From Streptomyces sp. TG1A-8 (GTDB lineage Bacteria > Actinomycetota > Actinomycetes > Streptomycetales > Streptomycetaceae): a DNA stretch of 64,000 nt. Each line of letters starts with the position of its first letter. Within the stretch, counting starts at the first letter, position 1. The DNA lies in NCBI RefSeq assembly GCF_030499535.1, contig NZ_JASTLB010000001.1, forward strand, positions 558,001 through 622,000. The letters run 5' to 3'. Shown in pieces: positions 53,201-62,800 of the stretch. Under the pieces are notes generated by a model that was not told the DNA's origin, ran no database searches, and was given only the letters and a program-made list of their open reading frames with translations. The position numbers and the translations under genes were made by a program.

Positions 53201-53794
53201 GGTGTCCACCGTCACCGCCGGACCCTCCAGGCCCAGCACGTACGACACCCGGCCCGACACCACGCTGATCGCGTTGCCGGTGAGCAGGTGGCCCTCGGCG
53301 CCGGTGGGCAGGTCGCCGTCGGCGCCGGCGCCGTAGTTCTGGTTGCTGCACCCGACGAAGACCCCGGTACTGCTGCCCCGCACGGATGCCGGGTCGAGGC
53401 CCGCGCGTTCGAGGGCCTCCCACGAGGCTTCGAGGATGAGGCGCTGCTGCGGGTCCATCGCCAGGGCCTCGCGGGGCGAGATGCCGAAGAAGGCGGCGTC
53501 GAACTCGGCGGCGTCGGTGACGAAGCCGCCCCGGCCCGCGGCCGGATCGTAGGAGTCGGGCAGGGTCCAGCCCCGGTCCGCGGGGAACGGGGACATGGCG
53601 TCGGCGCCGTCGGCCACCAGGCGCCACAGGTCCTCCGGGGAGTGGACGTCACCGGGGTAGCGGCATGCCATGCCGACGATGGCGACCGGTTCGCCGGCCG
53701 CGTGCACGAGTTCCTCGTTCCGCTTGCGCAGACGCTCGTTCTCGAGGAGGGACGCGCGCAGTGCCGCGACGACACGCTCATCGGAGGCGGACAT
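44237..53794 (-). CDS. Type I PKS, two modules (KS-AT-KR-ACP x2)
   Basis: A 3185-residue polyketide synthase. It starts with a coiled-coil docking segment (ERVVAALRASLLENERLRKRNEEL). Module 1: KS about 53690-52440, AT 52110-51230, KR 50190-49680, ACP 49390-49140. Module 2: KS 49085-47790, AT 47470-46600, KR 45560-45050, ACP 44740-44490. Both KS keep TACSSS, EAHGTGT and NIGHTQAA. Both AT have GHSVGE and HAFH, predicting malonyl-CoA. The first KR has LDD (B type); the second lacks it and has the A-type Trp in [11 protein letters not shown]. There is no DH, ER or thioesterase. The C-terminus (LSERLDDATDEELFSLIDGAL) is a docking domain, so another PKS must follow in the assembly line although its gene is not downstream here. 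Confidence 0.95.
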   Translation of the reverse strand: MSASDERVVAALRASLLENERLRKRNEELVHAAGEPVAIVGMACRYPGDVHSPEDLWRLVADGADAMSPFPADRGWTLPDSYDPAAGRGGFVTDAAEFDAAFFGISPREALAMDPQQRLILEASWEALERAGLDPASVRGSSTGVFVGCSNQNYGAGADGDLPTGAEGHLLTGNAISVVSGRVSYVLGLEGPAVTVDTACSSSLVALHLAVQALRAGECEMALAGGVTVMSTPDVFVEFSRQGGLASDGRCKAFAEGADGTGWGEGVGVLVVERLSDARRNGHRVLAVVRGSAVNQDGASNGLTAPNGPSQQRVIRAALASAGVDATEVDVVEAHGTGTVLGDPIEAQALLATYGRGRPAGRPLWLGSVKSNIGHTQAAAGVAGVIKMVLALRHGVLPATLHVDEPSSHVDWSSGGVRLLTGQRAWPEVARQRRAAVSAFGVSGTNAHVILEQAPADEAPAPADDPAATSSPVVWPFSARTEEALRAQARSLAEFATEHPDIAPVRTGRALAATRSSFEHRAVVIGDGTTALPDTLFRFANGATTQGRDIVTGTAGGESPLALLFSGQGSQRVGMGRELYEAFPVFAEAFDAVCSCVGEELRGVVFGDVGDDGGRLDRTRWAQPALFAVEVALFRLVESWGVRADFLAGHSVGEIVAAYVAGVFSLEDACRLVVARGRLMEALPAGGVMVAVEASEGEVLALLEGRAGVVSLAAVNGPRAVVIAGVEEAVAEVARALAGAGHRTTRLRVSHAFHSPLMEPMLEEFRAVAEQVSYRAPSLPVVSNVTGRLAVGGELVTAEYWVRHVREAVRFADGVRALAAEGVSRFLELGPDATLTALARTCVEDDSHTLFVSALRKDLPASHSVLRALAGLHVDGVEVDWTRVLGDEGPCAVDLPTYPFQRQRYWLAPTESAPGTAAAAARASAVVDAEFWAAVEHDDIPGLAADLRLAPETLEPVVPALSDWYRRRLTRARIDSLCHEVCWHPLTRDHERPASDRGLRSGHWLLVLPTGGDTTLPETVTRLMAGLRKRGLTVHVVETDLHDGAACPEDVRATRARIGVAPDGVLLLPTPAPDPAPRTTPDPAVAVLTLVRALAGAEPCGPLWAITQEAVSAGPSDRIARPRDAAVWGLGRVAALEHPDLWGGLLDLPARVDDRVCARVVTALTALAPGEDQIAVRAHGLFGRRIVRAVALPDTEGTWRPRGPVLVTGGTGALGAEVARWAVDRGARDLVLVSRRGPEAPGAAELHAELTARGADVTITAVDVSVRADLAALLAEHRPDAVFHASGVLDDGTLLTTDAARVDRVMRAKAVGALLLDELTRTADLSAFVLFSSLAGTLGNPGQGAYAAANAVLDALAERRRAEGLPATSIAWGPWAGGGMAATVADRHRGHGAVTGLAPEEALAALGGVLDTGRASHLVADVDWNRLAPAFTSTRPSALLTPLVERPASAPAPLASGNGTRTSGNELRSRLDGLSADVQRRVLVEEVRARAAAVLGYAGAELVGVERAFRDLGVDSLIAVELRNVLAAVCGVSLPATVVFDHPTPRALADFLFGELCGGGPAEVAGAVVAAASVVDEPVAVVGMACRFPGGVDSPEALWSMLAEGRDGVTDFPTDRGWDLLAPVYGMATGPGSEGVDFARCGGFLDGVADFDAEFFGVSPREALAMDPQQRLLLEASWEAVERAGVDPRSLRGTRTGVFAGTNGQDYPALLSVSGGDFGGYVGTGNAASVVSGRVSYVLGLEGPAVTVDTACSSSLVALHLAVRALRAGECDLALAGGVTVMSTPGAFVEFSRQGGLASDGRCKAFAEGADGTGWGEGVGVLVVERLSDARRNGHRVLAVVRGSAVNQDGASNGLTAPNGPSQQRVIRAALASAGLEPDGVDVVEAHGTGTVLGDPIEAQALLATYGRGRPAGRPLWLGSVKSNIGHTQAAAGVAGVIKMVLALRHGVLPATLHVDEPSSHVDWSSGGVRLLTGQRAWPEVDRPWRAGVSSFGLSGTNAHVILEQAPEREAAEETESTTELPVVPWVVSGRGVDALRAQAGRLLDFVRSEPGVGVREVAGALVSSRAVFEDRAVVWGRGRAELLAALGAVARGEGAARAVVGRAGEGGTALLFSGQGSQRVGMGRELYEAFPVFAEAFDAVCACVGEELRGVVFGDVGDDGGRLDRTRWAQPALFAVEVALFRLVESWGVRADFLAGHSVGEIVAAYVAGVFSLEDACRLVVARGRLMEALPAGGVMVAVEASEGEVLALLEGRAGVVSLAAVNGPRAVVIAGVEEAVAEVARALAGAGHRTTRLRVSHAFHSPLMEPMLEEFRAVAEQVSYRAPSLPVVSNVTGRLAVGGELVTAEYWVRHVREAVRFADGVRALAAEGVSRFLELGPDATLTALARTTLADQSAPAPLCTPALRKDRPETDTLLAAIAALHVTGAEVHWSALADTAPRGHVDLPTYPFRRTRFWPHVTGVARASGPGGAGDADFWEVVRSGKPGALAETLNVPEDALGVVLPALTTLRERHLERTAVDSWRYRATWEPVIVRGTTPVEGRWLLLQPPGAVPLEGLEEFLPGLVRVSCAARDRDGLARTIRDAVGDAAPDGVLSCLSEAVPETVDVPGTAISDDADAGSVALSAADAGVAATLAVVQALGDAAVAAPLWVVTRAGFRPGDAPDAPAQCAVWGLGRVAALEHPDRWGGLLDLPARPGRDELAHAVQVLASAGEDQVAVRADGVHARRLRPAPSVRAPGAGAWTAPRRVLVTGGTGALGSRVARWLAGHGATELVLTSRRGADAPGTSELLADLRRLGAVSVFVEACDVADREQVAGLLSRHRVDGVFHVAGVADLMPLGGVDEGYLESVWGAKARGAVHLDALTAGWDLEVFVVFSSIAGVWGSGGQGAYAAANAFADAVVLERRRRGLVGVSVAWGPWSGGGMVSAAGAVELERRGLRVMDPGRALAGLEGVLAGGEGAVVVADVDWERFVPAFTSGRPSPLLTTLPTTTDGPDRGRPDASGGDAAGTGVPVLAERIAALPPRDRGAALLDHVREAAATALGHQDATAVEPGRAFRDMGFDSLTTVELRDRLARDTGLRLPATLVFDHPAPADLARFLEAELAGEGGTVATMLAELETGINRILKADPDPDARSLLATRLKALLAEVDGGERASGESGPSLSERLDDATDEELFSLIDGALEQP
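44778..45573. repeat. KR-domain DNA repeat, downstream copy
   Basis: About 796 bp covering the A-type KR and the linker to the ACP. It matches 54433-55228 at a constant offset of 9655 bp, and no difference was noticed by eye. It ends abruptly at both sides. Confidence 0.85.
46629..47468. repeat. AT-domain DNA repeat, copy in module 2 of the 44237-53794 PKS
   Basis: One of four ~840-bp AT segments that are almost identical. Among the few differences noticed is a change at about 47367 that gives Ala instead of Ser (VCAC versus VCSC). The same alignment with the copy at 56191-57030 continues at constant offset (9562 bp) through the KS-AT linker to about 47,468-48,435. Confidence 0.85.
51273..52112. 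repeat. AT-domain DNA repeat, copy in module 1 of the 44237-53794 PKS
   Basis: Collinear with 56191-57030 at an offset of 4918 bp. Only a handful of base changes were noticed, for example at about 51,630 and 51,764. Flanking DNA diverges sharply after 52112. Confidence 0.85.
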
Positions 53795-53852
53795 GTTTCA
53801 ACTCCACTGGATGGTGGCCGAGTAGAACGAAAGGGCAGGGCGGGGGCGGGGG

Positions 53853-56800
53853 CTACGGCGTGGAGTCGCCCAGGGCCAGGTTGACGAGGGCGTCGACGTC
53901 CATCGAGCTGATGGCGTCCTCCTCGGTGCCCGCGGCCCCGGCGCCCCCGGTGGGTCCGGTGGTCCCGGTGCTCCGGGCGCTCCCGGTCGTCCCGCCCGCC
54001 CCGGTGGTCTCGGCGAGGGTGAGGACGGCGGTGAGCAGTCCGCTCTCCTTCCAGCGCGAGAGCGGGATCCGCGCGAGTGTGCGCTGCAGGGTCGCCTCGT
54101 CCGGGTCGGCCGTGCCCGGTGGCACGTCCTGTGCCGGGTCCGGCGCCGGGAAGAGCTCCTCGTACAGGTGGTCGGCCAGCTCACGGGGTGACGGGTGGTC
54201 GAAGACGAGGGTCGCCGGGAGACGCAGTCCGGTGTCGGCGTTCAGCCGGTTGCGGAGTTCGACGGCCGTCAGGGAGTCGAAGCCGACGTCGCGGAAGGAC
54301 CGGTTCATGTCCACGGGCCGGTCGGCGGGCCTGCCCAGGACGGTGGTGGCACCGTCCCGTACCAGTCGGCGCAGGGCCCGGCGCCGCTCCGTGTCGGAGT
54401 GGTCCGCGAGACGCGCCACCAGCCGCGCCCGCGCGTCCCCACCGGAGGCGTCCGGCCTGCCACGGTCGGGGCCGTCGGTGGTGGTGGGCAGGGTGGTCAG
54501 CAGGGGGCTGGGCCGGCCACTGGTGAACGCGGGAACGAACCGCTCCCAGTCCACGTCCGCCACCACCACGGCACCCTCACCCCCCGCCAGCACACCCTCC
54601 AGCCCCGCCAGCGCACGCCCCGGATCCATCACCCGCAACCCACGACGCTCCAGCTCCACCGCACCCGCAGCCGACACCATCCCCCCACCCGACCACGGAC
54701 CCCACGCCACCGACACACCCACCAGACCCCGACGACGCCGCTCCAGCACCACCGCGTCCGCAAACGCATTGGCCGCCGCATACGCCCCCTGACCACCACT
54801 GCCCCACACACCGGCGATCGACGAGAACACCACGAACACCTCAAGATCCCACCCGGCCGTCAACGCATCCAGATGCACCGCACCCCGCGCCTTCGCCCCC
54901 CACACCGACTCCAGATACCCCTCATCCACCCCACCCAAGGGCATCAGGTCCGCAACCCCCGCCACATGAAAGACACCATCCACACGATGCCGGGACAACA
55001 ACCCCGCCACCTGCTCCCGATCCGCCACATCACACGCCTCGACGAAAACGGAAACGGCACCCAGACGGCGCAGATCGGCAAGGAGCTCGGAAGTGCCGGG
55101 AGCATCCGCCCCACGCCGACTGGTCAGCACCAGCTCGGTGGCACCGTGCCCGGCCAGCCAGCGCGCCACACGGGAACCCAGCGCGCCGGTACCCCCGGTG
55201 ACCAGGACCCTGCGAGGAGCCGTCCAGGACCGGCGGCCGGTGACCGAGGAGGACGACTCCACCGGCTTGAGCCGCCGGGCGTAGACCTGTCCGGAGCGCA
55301 GGGCGACCTGGTCCTCGGCACGGGAGGTGATGACGTCGGCCAGTTGCCGCAGGTCGGAGACGTCGGGACGACCGGGCAGATCGACGAGTCCGCCCCAGCG
55401 GTCGGGGTGCTCCAGGGCGGCGACCCGCCCCAGTCCCCAGACGGCCGCCTGCTCCGGTCGCAGGGCGTCGGCCGGGTCGCCGACGGCCACGGCGTCCGTC
55501 GTCACCCACCAGGAGGGTGCCGTGACCCCGGCGTCGCCGAGGGCCTGCGCGAGCTTGAGCGTCGCCGCGACCGTGCCGGGCAGTGCGAGCACGCCCGCGA
55601 CGGTCTCGTCGCACACCGCCGCCGCGATGCCGCGGGCCAGCGTGGCACGGTCGGCGTCCGCGGAGCAGGCGAAGGGGAGCACGTCCGTCAGGTGGCGGGC
55701 GATCGCCTCCGCCAGGGACGTGTCACCGTCGGGGTGCACCAGCAGCCAGCGCCCCGGCACCCGCGGGGACGACGTGACCGCGACCGGTTCCCAGGCCACG
55801 CGGTAGCGCCAGCCGTCCGTCTCCGACCGCTCGACACGCTCCCTGCGCCAGTCGGCGAGGGCCGGCACGACCTTGTCGAGCACAGCCTCGTCGACGTCGA
55901 GGGCGCGGGCCAGGTCCTGAGTGTCCTGCCGCTCCACCAATTCCCAGAACGCGGCGTCCTCCGCACCGGCGGTCTGCGCGGTGGGCCTGGTCCGCGGCCA
56001 GAACGCGGTGCGCTGGAACGCGTAGGTGGGCAGGTCGGCCTCGTGGGCGCTCCGGCCCACCCACGCCGACCAGTCGACCGGAACCCCGGCCACGTGCGCG
56101 GCCGCGACGAGACCGGTCAGGCTGTCCACTCCGTCACGGTCCTTGCGGAGGGCGGAGACGAAGAGGGTGTGGGAGTCGTCCTCGACGCAGGTGCGGGCCA
56201 GGGCGGTGAGGGTGGCGTCGGGCCCCAGTTCCAGGAACCGGCTCACCCCTTCCGCCGCCAGGGCGCGCACGCCGTCGGCGAAACGCACGGCTTCGCGCAC
56301 ATGGCGCACCCAGTACTCCGCCGTGACCAACTCACCACCCACCGCCAACCGCCCGGTGACGTTGGAGACCACCGGCAAGGACGGAGCCCGGTAGGAAACC
56401 TGCTCCGCCACCGCACGGAACTCCTCCAGCATCGGCTCCATCAACGGCGAATGGAAAGCATGACTGACCCGCAACCGCGTGGTGCGATGACCAGCGCCGG
56501 CCAGAGCCCGGGCCACCTCGGCCACGGCCTCCTCGACACCAGCGATCACCACCGCACGCGGACCATTGACCGCCGCGAGCGACACCACACCCGCACGACC
56601 CTCCAGCAGCGCCAGCACCTCCCCCTCGGAGGCCTCCACCGCCACCATCACACCACCGGCCGGCAACGCCTCCATCAACCGACCACGCGCCACCACCAAA
56701 CGACAGGCATCCTCCAACGAGAACACCCCCGCCACATACGCCGCCACGATCTCACCGACCGAATGACCCGCCAGGAAATCCGCCCGCACCCCCCACGACT

Positions 56801-59800
56801 CCACCAACCGAAACAGAGCCACCTCAACAGCGAAAAGAGCCGGCTGCGCCCACCGCGTCCGATCCAACCGCCCCCCGTCATCCCCGACATCCCCGAAAAC
56901 AACCCCCCGCAACTCCTCCCCCACACACGAACACACCGCATCGAACGCCTCCGCGAACACCGGAAACGCCTCATACAACTCCCGGCCCATCCCCACACGC
57001 TGAGAACCCTGACCGGAGAACAACAACGCCGTTTTGCCCTCCCCGGCCCTGCCCACCACCGCCCGGGCAGCCCCCTCACCCCGCGCCACGGCCCCAAGAG
57101 CGGCCAGCAACTCGGCACGCCCACGCCCCCACACCACCGCACGGTCCTCGAACACCGCACGCGAGGACACCAAAGCCCCCGCCACCTCACGAACACCCAC
57201 ACCGGGCTCGGAACGGACGAAATCCAGCAAACGCCCCGCCTGCGCACGCAACGCATCCACCCCCCGACCCGACACCACCCACGGCACAACCGGCAACTCG
57301 GTGGTGGACTCGGTCTCTTCGGCGGCCTCACGCTCAGGAGCCTGTTCCAAGATGACGTGGGCGTTGGTGCCGCTCAGGCCGAAGGAGGACACACCCGCCC
57401 GCCACGGCCGGTCCACCTCCGGCCAGGCCCGCTGCCCGGTCAGCAGCCGCACCCCGCCCGAGGACCAGTCCACATGCGAGGACGGCTCATCCACGTGCAA
57501 CGTCGCCGGCAGCACACCATGCCGCAACGCCAACACCATCTTGATCACACCGGCCACACCCGCAGCGGCCTGCGTGTGCCCGATGTTCGACTTCACCGAC
57601 CCCAGCCACAACGGCCGCCCCGCAGGACGCCCCCGGCCATAAGTGGCCAGCAACGCCTGCGCCTCGATCGGATCACCAAGGACGGTACCCGTGCCATGCG
57701 CCTCCACCACGTCCACACCGTCCGGCTCCAGCCCCGCACTCGCCAACGCGGCCCGGATCACCCGCTGCTGAGAGGGACCGTTGGGCGCCGTCAGCCCATT
57801 GGACGCACCGTCCTGATTGACCGCACTACCCCGCACCACCGCCAGGACACGGTGCCCGTTGCGGCGGGCGTCCGAAAGCCGCTCCACCACCAAGACACCG
57901 ACACCCTCACCCCAACCCGTGCCATCAGCACCCTCCGCGAACGCCTTGCACCGCCCGTCCGACGCCAGACCACCCTGACGCGAGAACTCCACGAACGCGG
58001 CGGGAGTGGACATCACCGTCACACCGGCGACGAGGGCCATCGAACACTCGCCCGAACCAAGGGCGCGGGCGGCCCAGTGCAGTGCCACCAGGGAGGACGA
58101 GCAGGCCGTGTCGACCGTGACCGCCGGACCTTCGAGGCCCAGCACGTACGACACCCGGCCCGACACCACACTCGCCGCGTTCCCGGTCCCGACGTACCCC
58201 CCGAAGTCACCCTCGGAGACGTTCAGCAACGCCGGGTAGTCCTGGCCGTTGGTGCCGGTGAAGACACCGGTGCGGGTGCCGCGCAGGGACCGTGGGTCCA
58301 GCCCGGCCCGCTCCACCGCCTCCCACGACGCCTCCAGCAACAACCGCTGCTGCGGATCCATCGCCAACGCCTCACGCGGCGACACACCGAAGAACTCCGC
58401 ATCGAAGCCGGCCACGTCACGGAGGAAAGCACCGTGCGTGGTGCCGGTCCCGCCCGGCCGGTCCGGTGCGTGCCGCAGCGTCTGGAGGTCGAAGGCGTCC
58501 CAGCCACGGTCCGTGGGGAGGTCTCCGATGGCGTCCTCACCGCGTAGGAGCAGCTCCCACAGGGCTTCGGGGCTGTCCGCGCCGCCGGGGAAGCGGCAGC
58601 TCATGCCGATGATCGCGACGGGGTCGTCGGCGAGGTCCGCCGCGGTTCCCCGCCAGGTGCTGGCCGGGGTCGCGGTCGCCTGCGCCGTTCGGGGTGCCGT
58701 GGCCCGCACGAGGTGGTCGATCACGGCCGACGGGGTCGGATGGTCGAACACCAGGGTGGCGGGCAGGGCCAGTCCGGTGGCCCGGGTGAGGGCGTTGCGC
58801 AGTTCCAGTGAGGTGAGGGAGTCCAGGCCGAGTCCGCTGAACGGGGCTTCGAGGTCCACCGGTGTGCCCGGTGCGTGCCTGAGGACGGTGGTGAGCGAGG
58901 TGCGTACGAGCTCGGTCAGGACGGCACGCCGCCGGGGCTCCGGCAGCTCCGGCAGTGCGCCGGATCCCTGGGGGGCGGAGGCGCCCGCGGTGACGGGCGT
59001 GGCCCTGCGCAGTGCCGGAAGGCCGGTGAGCGAACGCAGGAGCGGGGGCAGGCGCTCGGTGTCGCGGCGCAGGGCACGCCGGTCCAGGAGGAGGGGGATC
59101 GGGGTGGTGCCGGTGTGCGCCAGGCAGCGGTCGAAGAGGGCCAGTGCCTCGCGGGTGGGCAGGGCGCCCAGGCCGCTGCGCGCGGCCCGGTCCCGGGCGG
59201 TGCCGCCCGCTCGCCGGGTCATGGCGCTGTCCTCGTCCCACAGGCTCCAGGCGATGGCCAGTGCCGGCAGGCCCTCTGCGCGCAGGCGGGCGGCGAAGGC
59301 GTCGAGGAAGGCGTTGGCGGCGACGTAGTTGCCCTGGCCCGAGGCGCCGAAGGCGGCTGCCGCGGAGGAGAACAGGACGAAGGCCGAGAGGTCGTGGTCG
59401 CGGGTGAGTTCGCGCAGGTTGACCGCCGCGTCGGCCTTGGGGCGCAGGACGGAGGCCAGGCGGTCGGGGGTCAGGGAGGTGAGGACGCCGTCGTCGAGTA
59501 CGCCGGCGGCGTGCACCACGGCGCCCAGCGGGTGCTGCTCCGGGATGCCGCGGATCACCTCCGCGAGGGCGGTCCGGTCGGCGGCGTCGCAGCTCACGGT
59601 CCGGACGTGGGCGCCGGAGGCGGTGAGTTCGGCCGTCAGCCCGGCGACGCCCGGGGCGTCGGGGCCGCGCCGGGTCACGAGGAGGAGGTGGCGCACGCCG
59701 TGCTCGGCCACGAGGTGGCGCACGAGGGCGGTGCCCACCGTGCCGGTGGCACCGGTGACCAGGACGGTGCGCCGCGGGTCGAAGGCGAGCGCCGGTTCCG

Positions 59801-62800
59801 CAGCGGCTTCGGTCGCGCGTTCGAGGCGTGGGGCGAGGAGGACGCCCGCGCGGAGGACGAGGTCGTCGTGGCCGCGGCGCGCGGCCTCGGTGACGGTTTC
59901 GGGAGCGGGGTCCTCGTCGGTGTCCAGGAGGAGGATGCGTCCCGGGTTCTCGGACTGGGCGGTCCTGATCAGGCCGCGGACCGCCGCCGTCGGCAGGTCG
60001 GTGACGGTTTCACCGTCGGTCGCCGCGACGGCGCCCCGGGTGAGGACGAGCAGGCGCGAGGTCGCGGAGCGCGGGTCCGCCAGCCAGTGCTGGAGCACGG
60101 CCAGGGCGTGCGCGGTGGCCGTGTGCACGGCGGCGGCCAGGTCCGTGCCGGCCACCGGGTCCGCACCGGTGGCCGGGGTGTGCCAGGGCAGGACGACGAG
60201 TTCGGGGTGCGGGGCGCCCGCGGCGGGGCCCCGCAGGATGTCCCCGGGGCCGGTGAGGACGGCGGTGGTGGCGGGTACCGGGTGCACGGCGGGACCGGCC
60301 GGTGCCCAGGCGACGGTGTAGAGGTCGCCGGAGTGGCGCCTGCTCGCCGGGACGGTGTCGTCGCCGGACGCGGGCGGCAGCAGGCGGACGGTGCGCGCGG
60401 TCAGCACGGGGGCTCCGGCACCGTCCAGGAGGCGCAGCGCGGCCTCGTCCCCGTCGCCCGGCCGGACGTGGATGCGGACGGATTCCGCGTCGTTCGCGTG
60501 CAGGGTGAGGCCGGACCAGGCGACCGGCTGGCCGGCGTGCCGGCCGGTGGCGGCGGCCACCGCGGTCAGGGCGCCGTCGAGCAGGGCGGGGTGGAGGGCG
60601 AACCGGGCCGCGTCCGGCGTCTGGCCCTCCGCCAGGGCCGCCTCGGCCAGGACGTCGTCGCCGAGTCGCCAGGCGGCGGTGAGTACGCGCGGCGGCTGTT
60701 CCGCCGCTCCACGCAGGTCCGCCTGCCCGTACAGCGCGTCGAGGTCGAGCGGTGTCGCGCCGGCCGGTGGCCAACTGGCGTCGGCAGCCGCGGCCGGGGC
60801 GGCGTCCGGGTCGTGGCCGGTGTCGTCGGTGAGGGTGCCGTGCGCATGGCGGACCCAGGGCCGGTCGAGGCCTTCACCGTCGTCGTCGGGGTCGTAGGGG
60901 CGGGCGTGGAGGGAGAACGTCCACCGACCGCTCTGCCCGGTGGCCTCGGCGACGGTCTGGATCTCGACCGCGTCCGTCTCCGGCAACAGCAGCGGACGGT
61001 CGACGTGCAGGGCGCTGAGGTGACGGGCGCCCAGCGTGCGGCCGGTGTGGAGCGCGAGGTCGGTGAGCACGGAGGCGGCCACCAGGCCGTCGTCGCTCGC
61101 GGCGAGGCCGGTCAGCCACGGCTGGGCGCGCCGGGAGAGCCGCCCGGTGGCGACGACCGCCGTGGACGCGGCCAGGGCGATGCCCGCCGAGAGCACCGGG
61201 TGGCCGCGGCGGTGACCGGAGCGGTCCGTGGGCGGGTCCAGCCAGTAGCGGTGCCGCTGGAAGGCGTAGGTCGGCAGGTCGACCAGCTCGTGTTCGCCGG
61301 ATACCAGCGCGCCCCAGTCGACGTCGGTGCCGTCGGTGTACAGCTCCGCGAGCGCGGTCAGGGCCGTCAGCGGCTCGTTGCGGTCCTTGCGGAGGGCGGA
61401 GACGAAGAGGGTGTGGGAGTCGTCCTCGACGCAGGTGCGGGCCAGGGCGGTGAGGGTGGCGTCGGGCCCCAGTTCCAGGAACCGGCTCACCCCTTCCGCC
61501 GCCAGGGCGCGCACGCCGTCGGCGAAACGCACGGCTTCGCGCACATGGCGCACCCAGTACTCCGCCGTGACCAACTCACCACCCACCGCCAACCGCCCGG
61601 TGACGTTGGAGACCACCGGCAAGGACGGAGCCCGGTAGGAAACCTGCTCCGCCACCGCACGGAACTCCTCCAGCATCGGCTCCATCAACGGCGAATGGAA
61701 AGCATGACTGACCCGCAACCGCGTGGTGCGATGACCAGCGCCGGCCAGAGCCCGGGCCACCTCGGCCACGGCCTCCTCGACACCAGCGATCACCACCGCA
61801 CGCGGACCATTGACCGCCGCGAGCGACACCACACCCGCACGACCCTCCAGCAGCGCCAGCACCTCCCCCTCGGAGGCCTCCACCGCCACCATCACACCAC
61901 CGGCCGGCAACGCCTCCATCAACCGACCACGCGCCACCACCAAACGACAGGCATCCTCCAACGAGAACACCCCCGCCACATACGCCGCCACGATCTCACC
62001 GACCGAATGACCCGCCAGGAAATCCGCCCGCACCCCCCACGACTCCACCAACCGAAACAGAGCCACCTCAACAGCGAAAAGAGCCGGCTGCGCCCACCGC
62101 GTCCGATCCAACCGCCCCCCGTCATCCCCGACATCCCCGAAAACAACCCCCCGCAACTCCTCCCCCACACACGAACACACCGCATCGAACGCCTCCGCGA
62201 ACACCGGAAACGCCTCATACAACTCCCGGCCCATCCCCACACGCTGAGAACCCTGACCGGAGAACAACAACGCGGTGCGCCGGCCGCGCCGTGCGGTGTT
62301 CACCGCGACGTTGGCGGCCTGCTCGCCGGCGGCCAGGGCCTTCAGGCCGCTGACGAGGGTGTCGCGGCTCTCGCCGAGGACGACGGCCCGGTGCTCGAAC
62401 CGGGAGCGGCGGGTGGCGAGGGTGTGGGCGATGGCCTGGTCGTCCTCGGCGGGGCGGCTGCCGAGGTGGGTGAGCAGGGCGCGGGCCTGCTCGCGCAGGG
62501 CGTCGGCCGTGCGGGCCGACAGCGTCCAGGGCAGGACGGGCGGCACGCCGGGCACGGCCGTCACGACGGGGGTGTCCCGCTCGGTCGCGGCCGGTTCCGC
62601 GGCCGGGTCGTCGGCGGGCGGTGCCGGTTCGGCGGGCGGTGCTTCCTCCAGGATGACGTGGGCGTTGGTGCCGCTGACGCCGAACGCGGAGACGCCGGCG
62701 CGGCGGGGCCGGTCGCCGTGCGGCCACTCCACGGGCCGGACGAGCAGGCGGACGTCGCCCTCGCTCCAGTCGACCTTGGTGGTGGGCGCGTCGACGTGCA

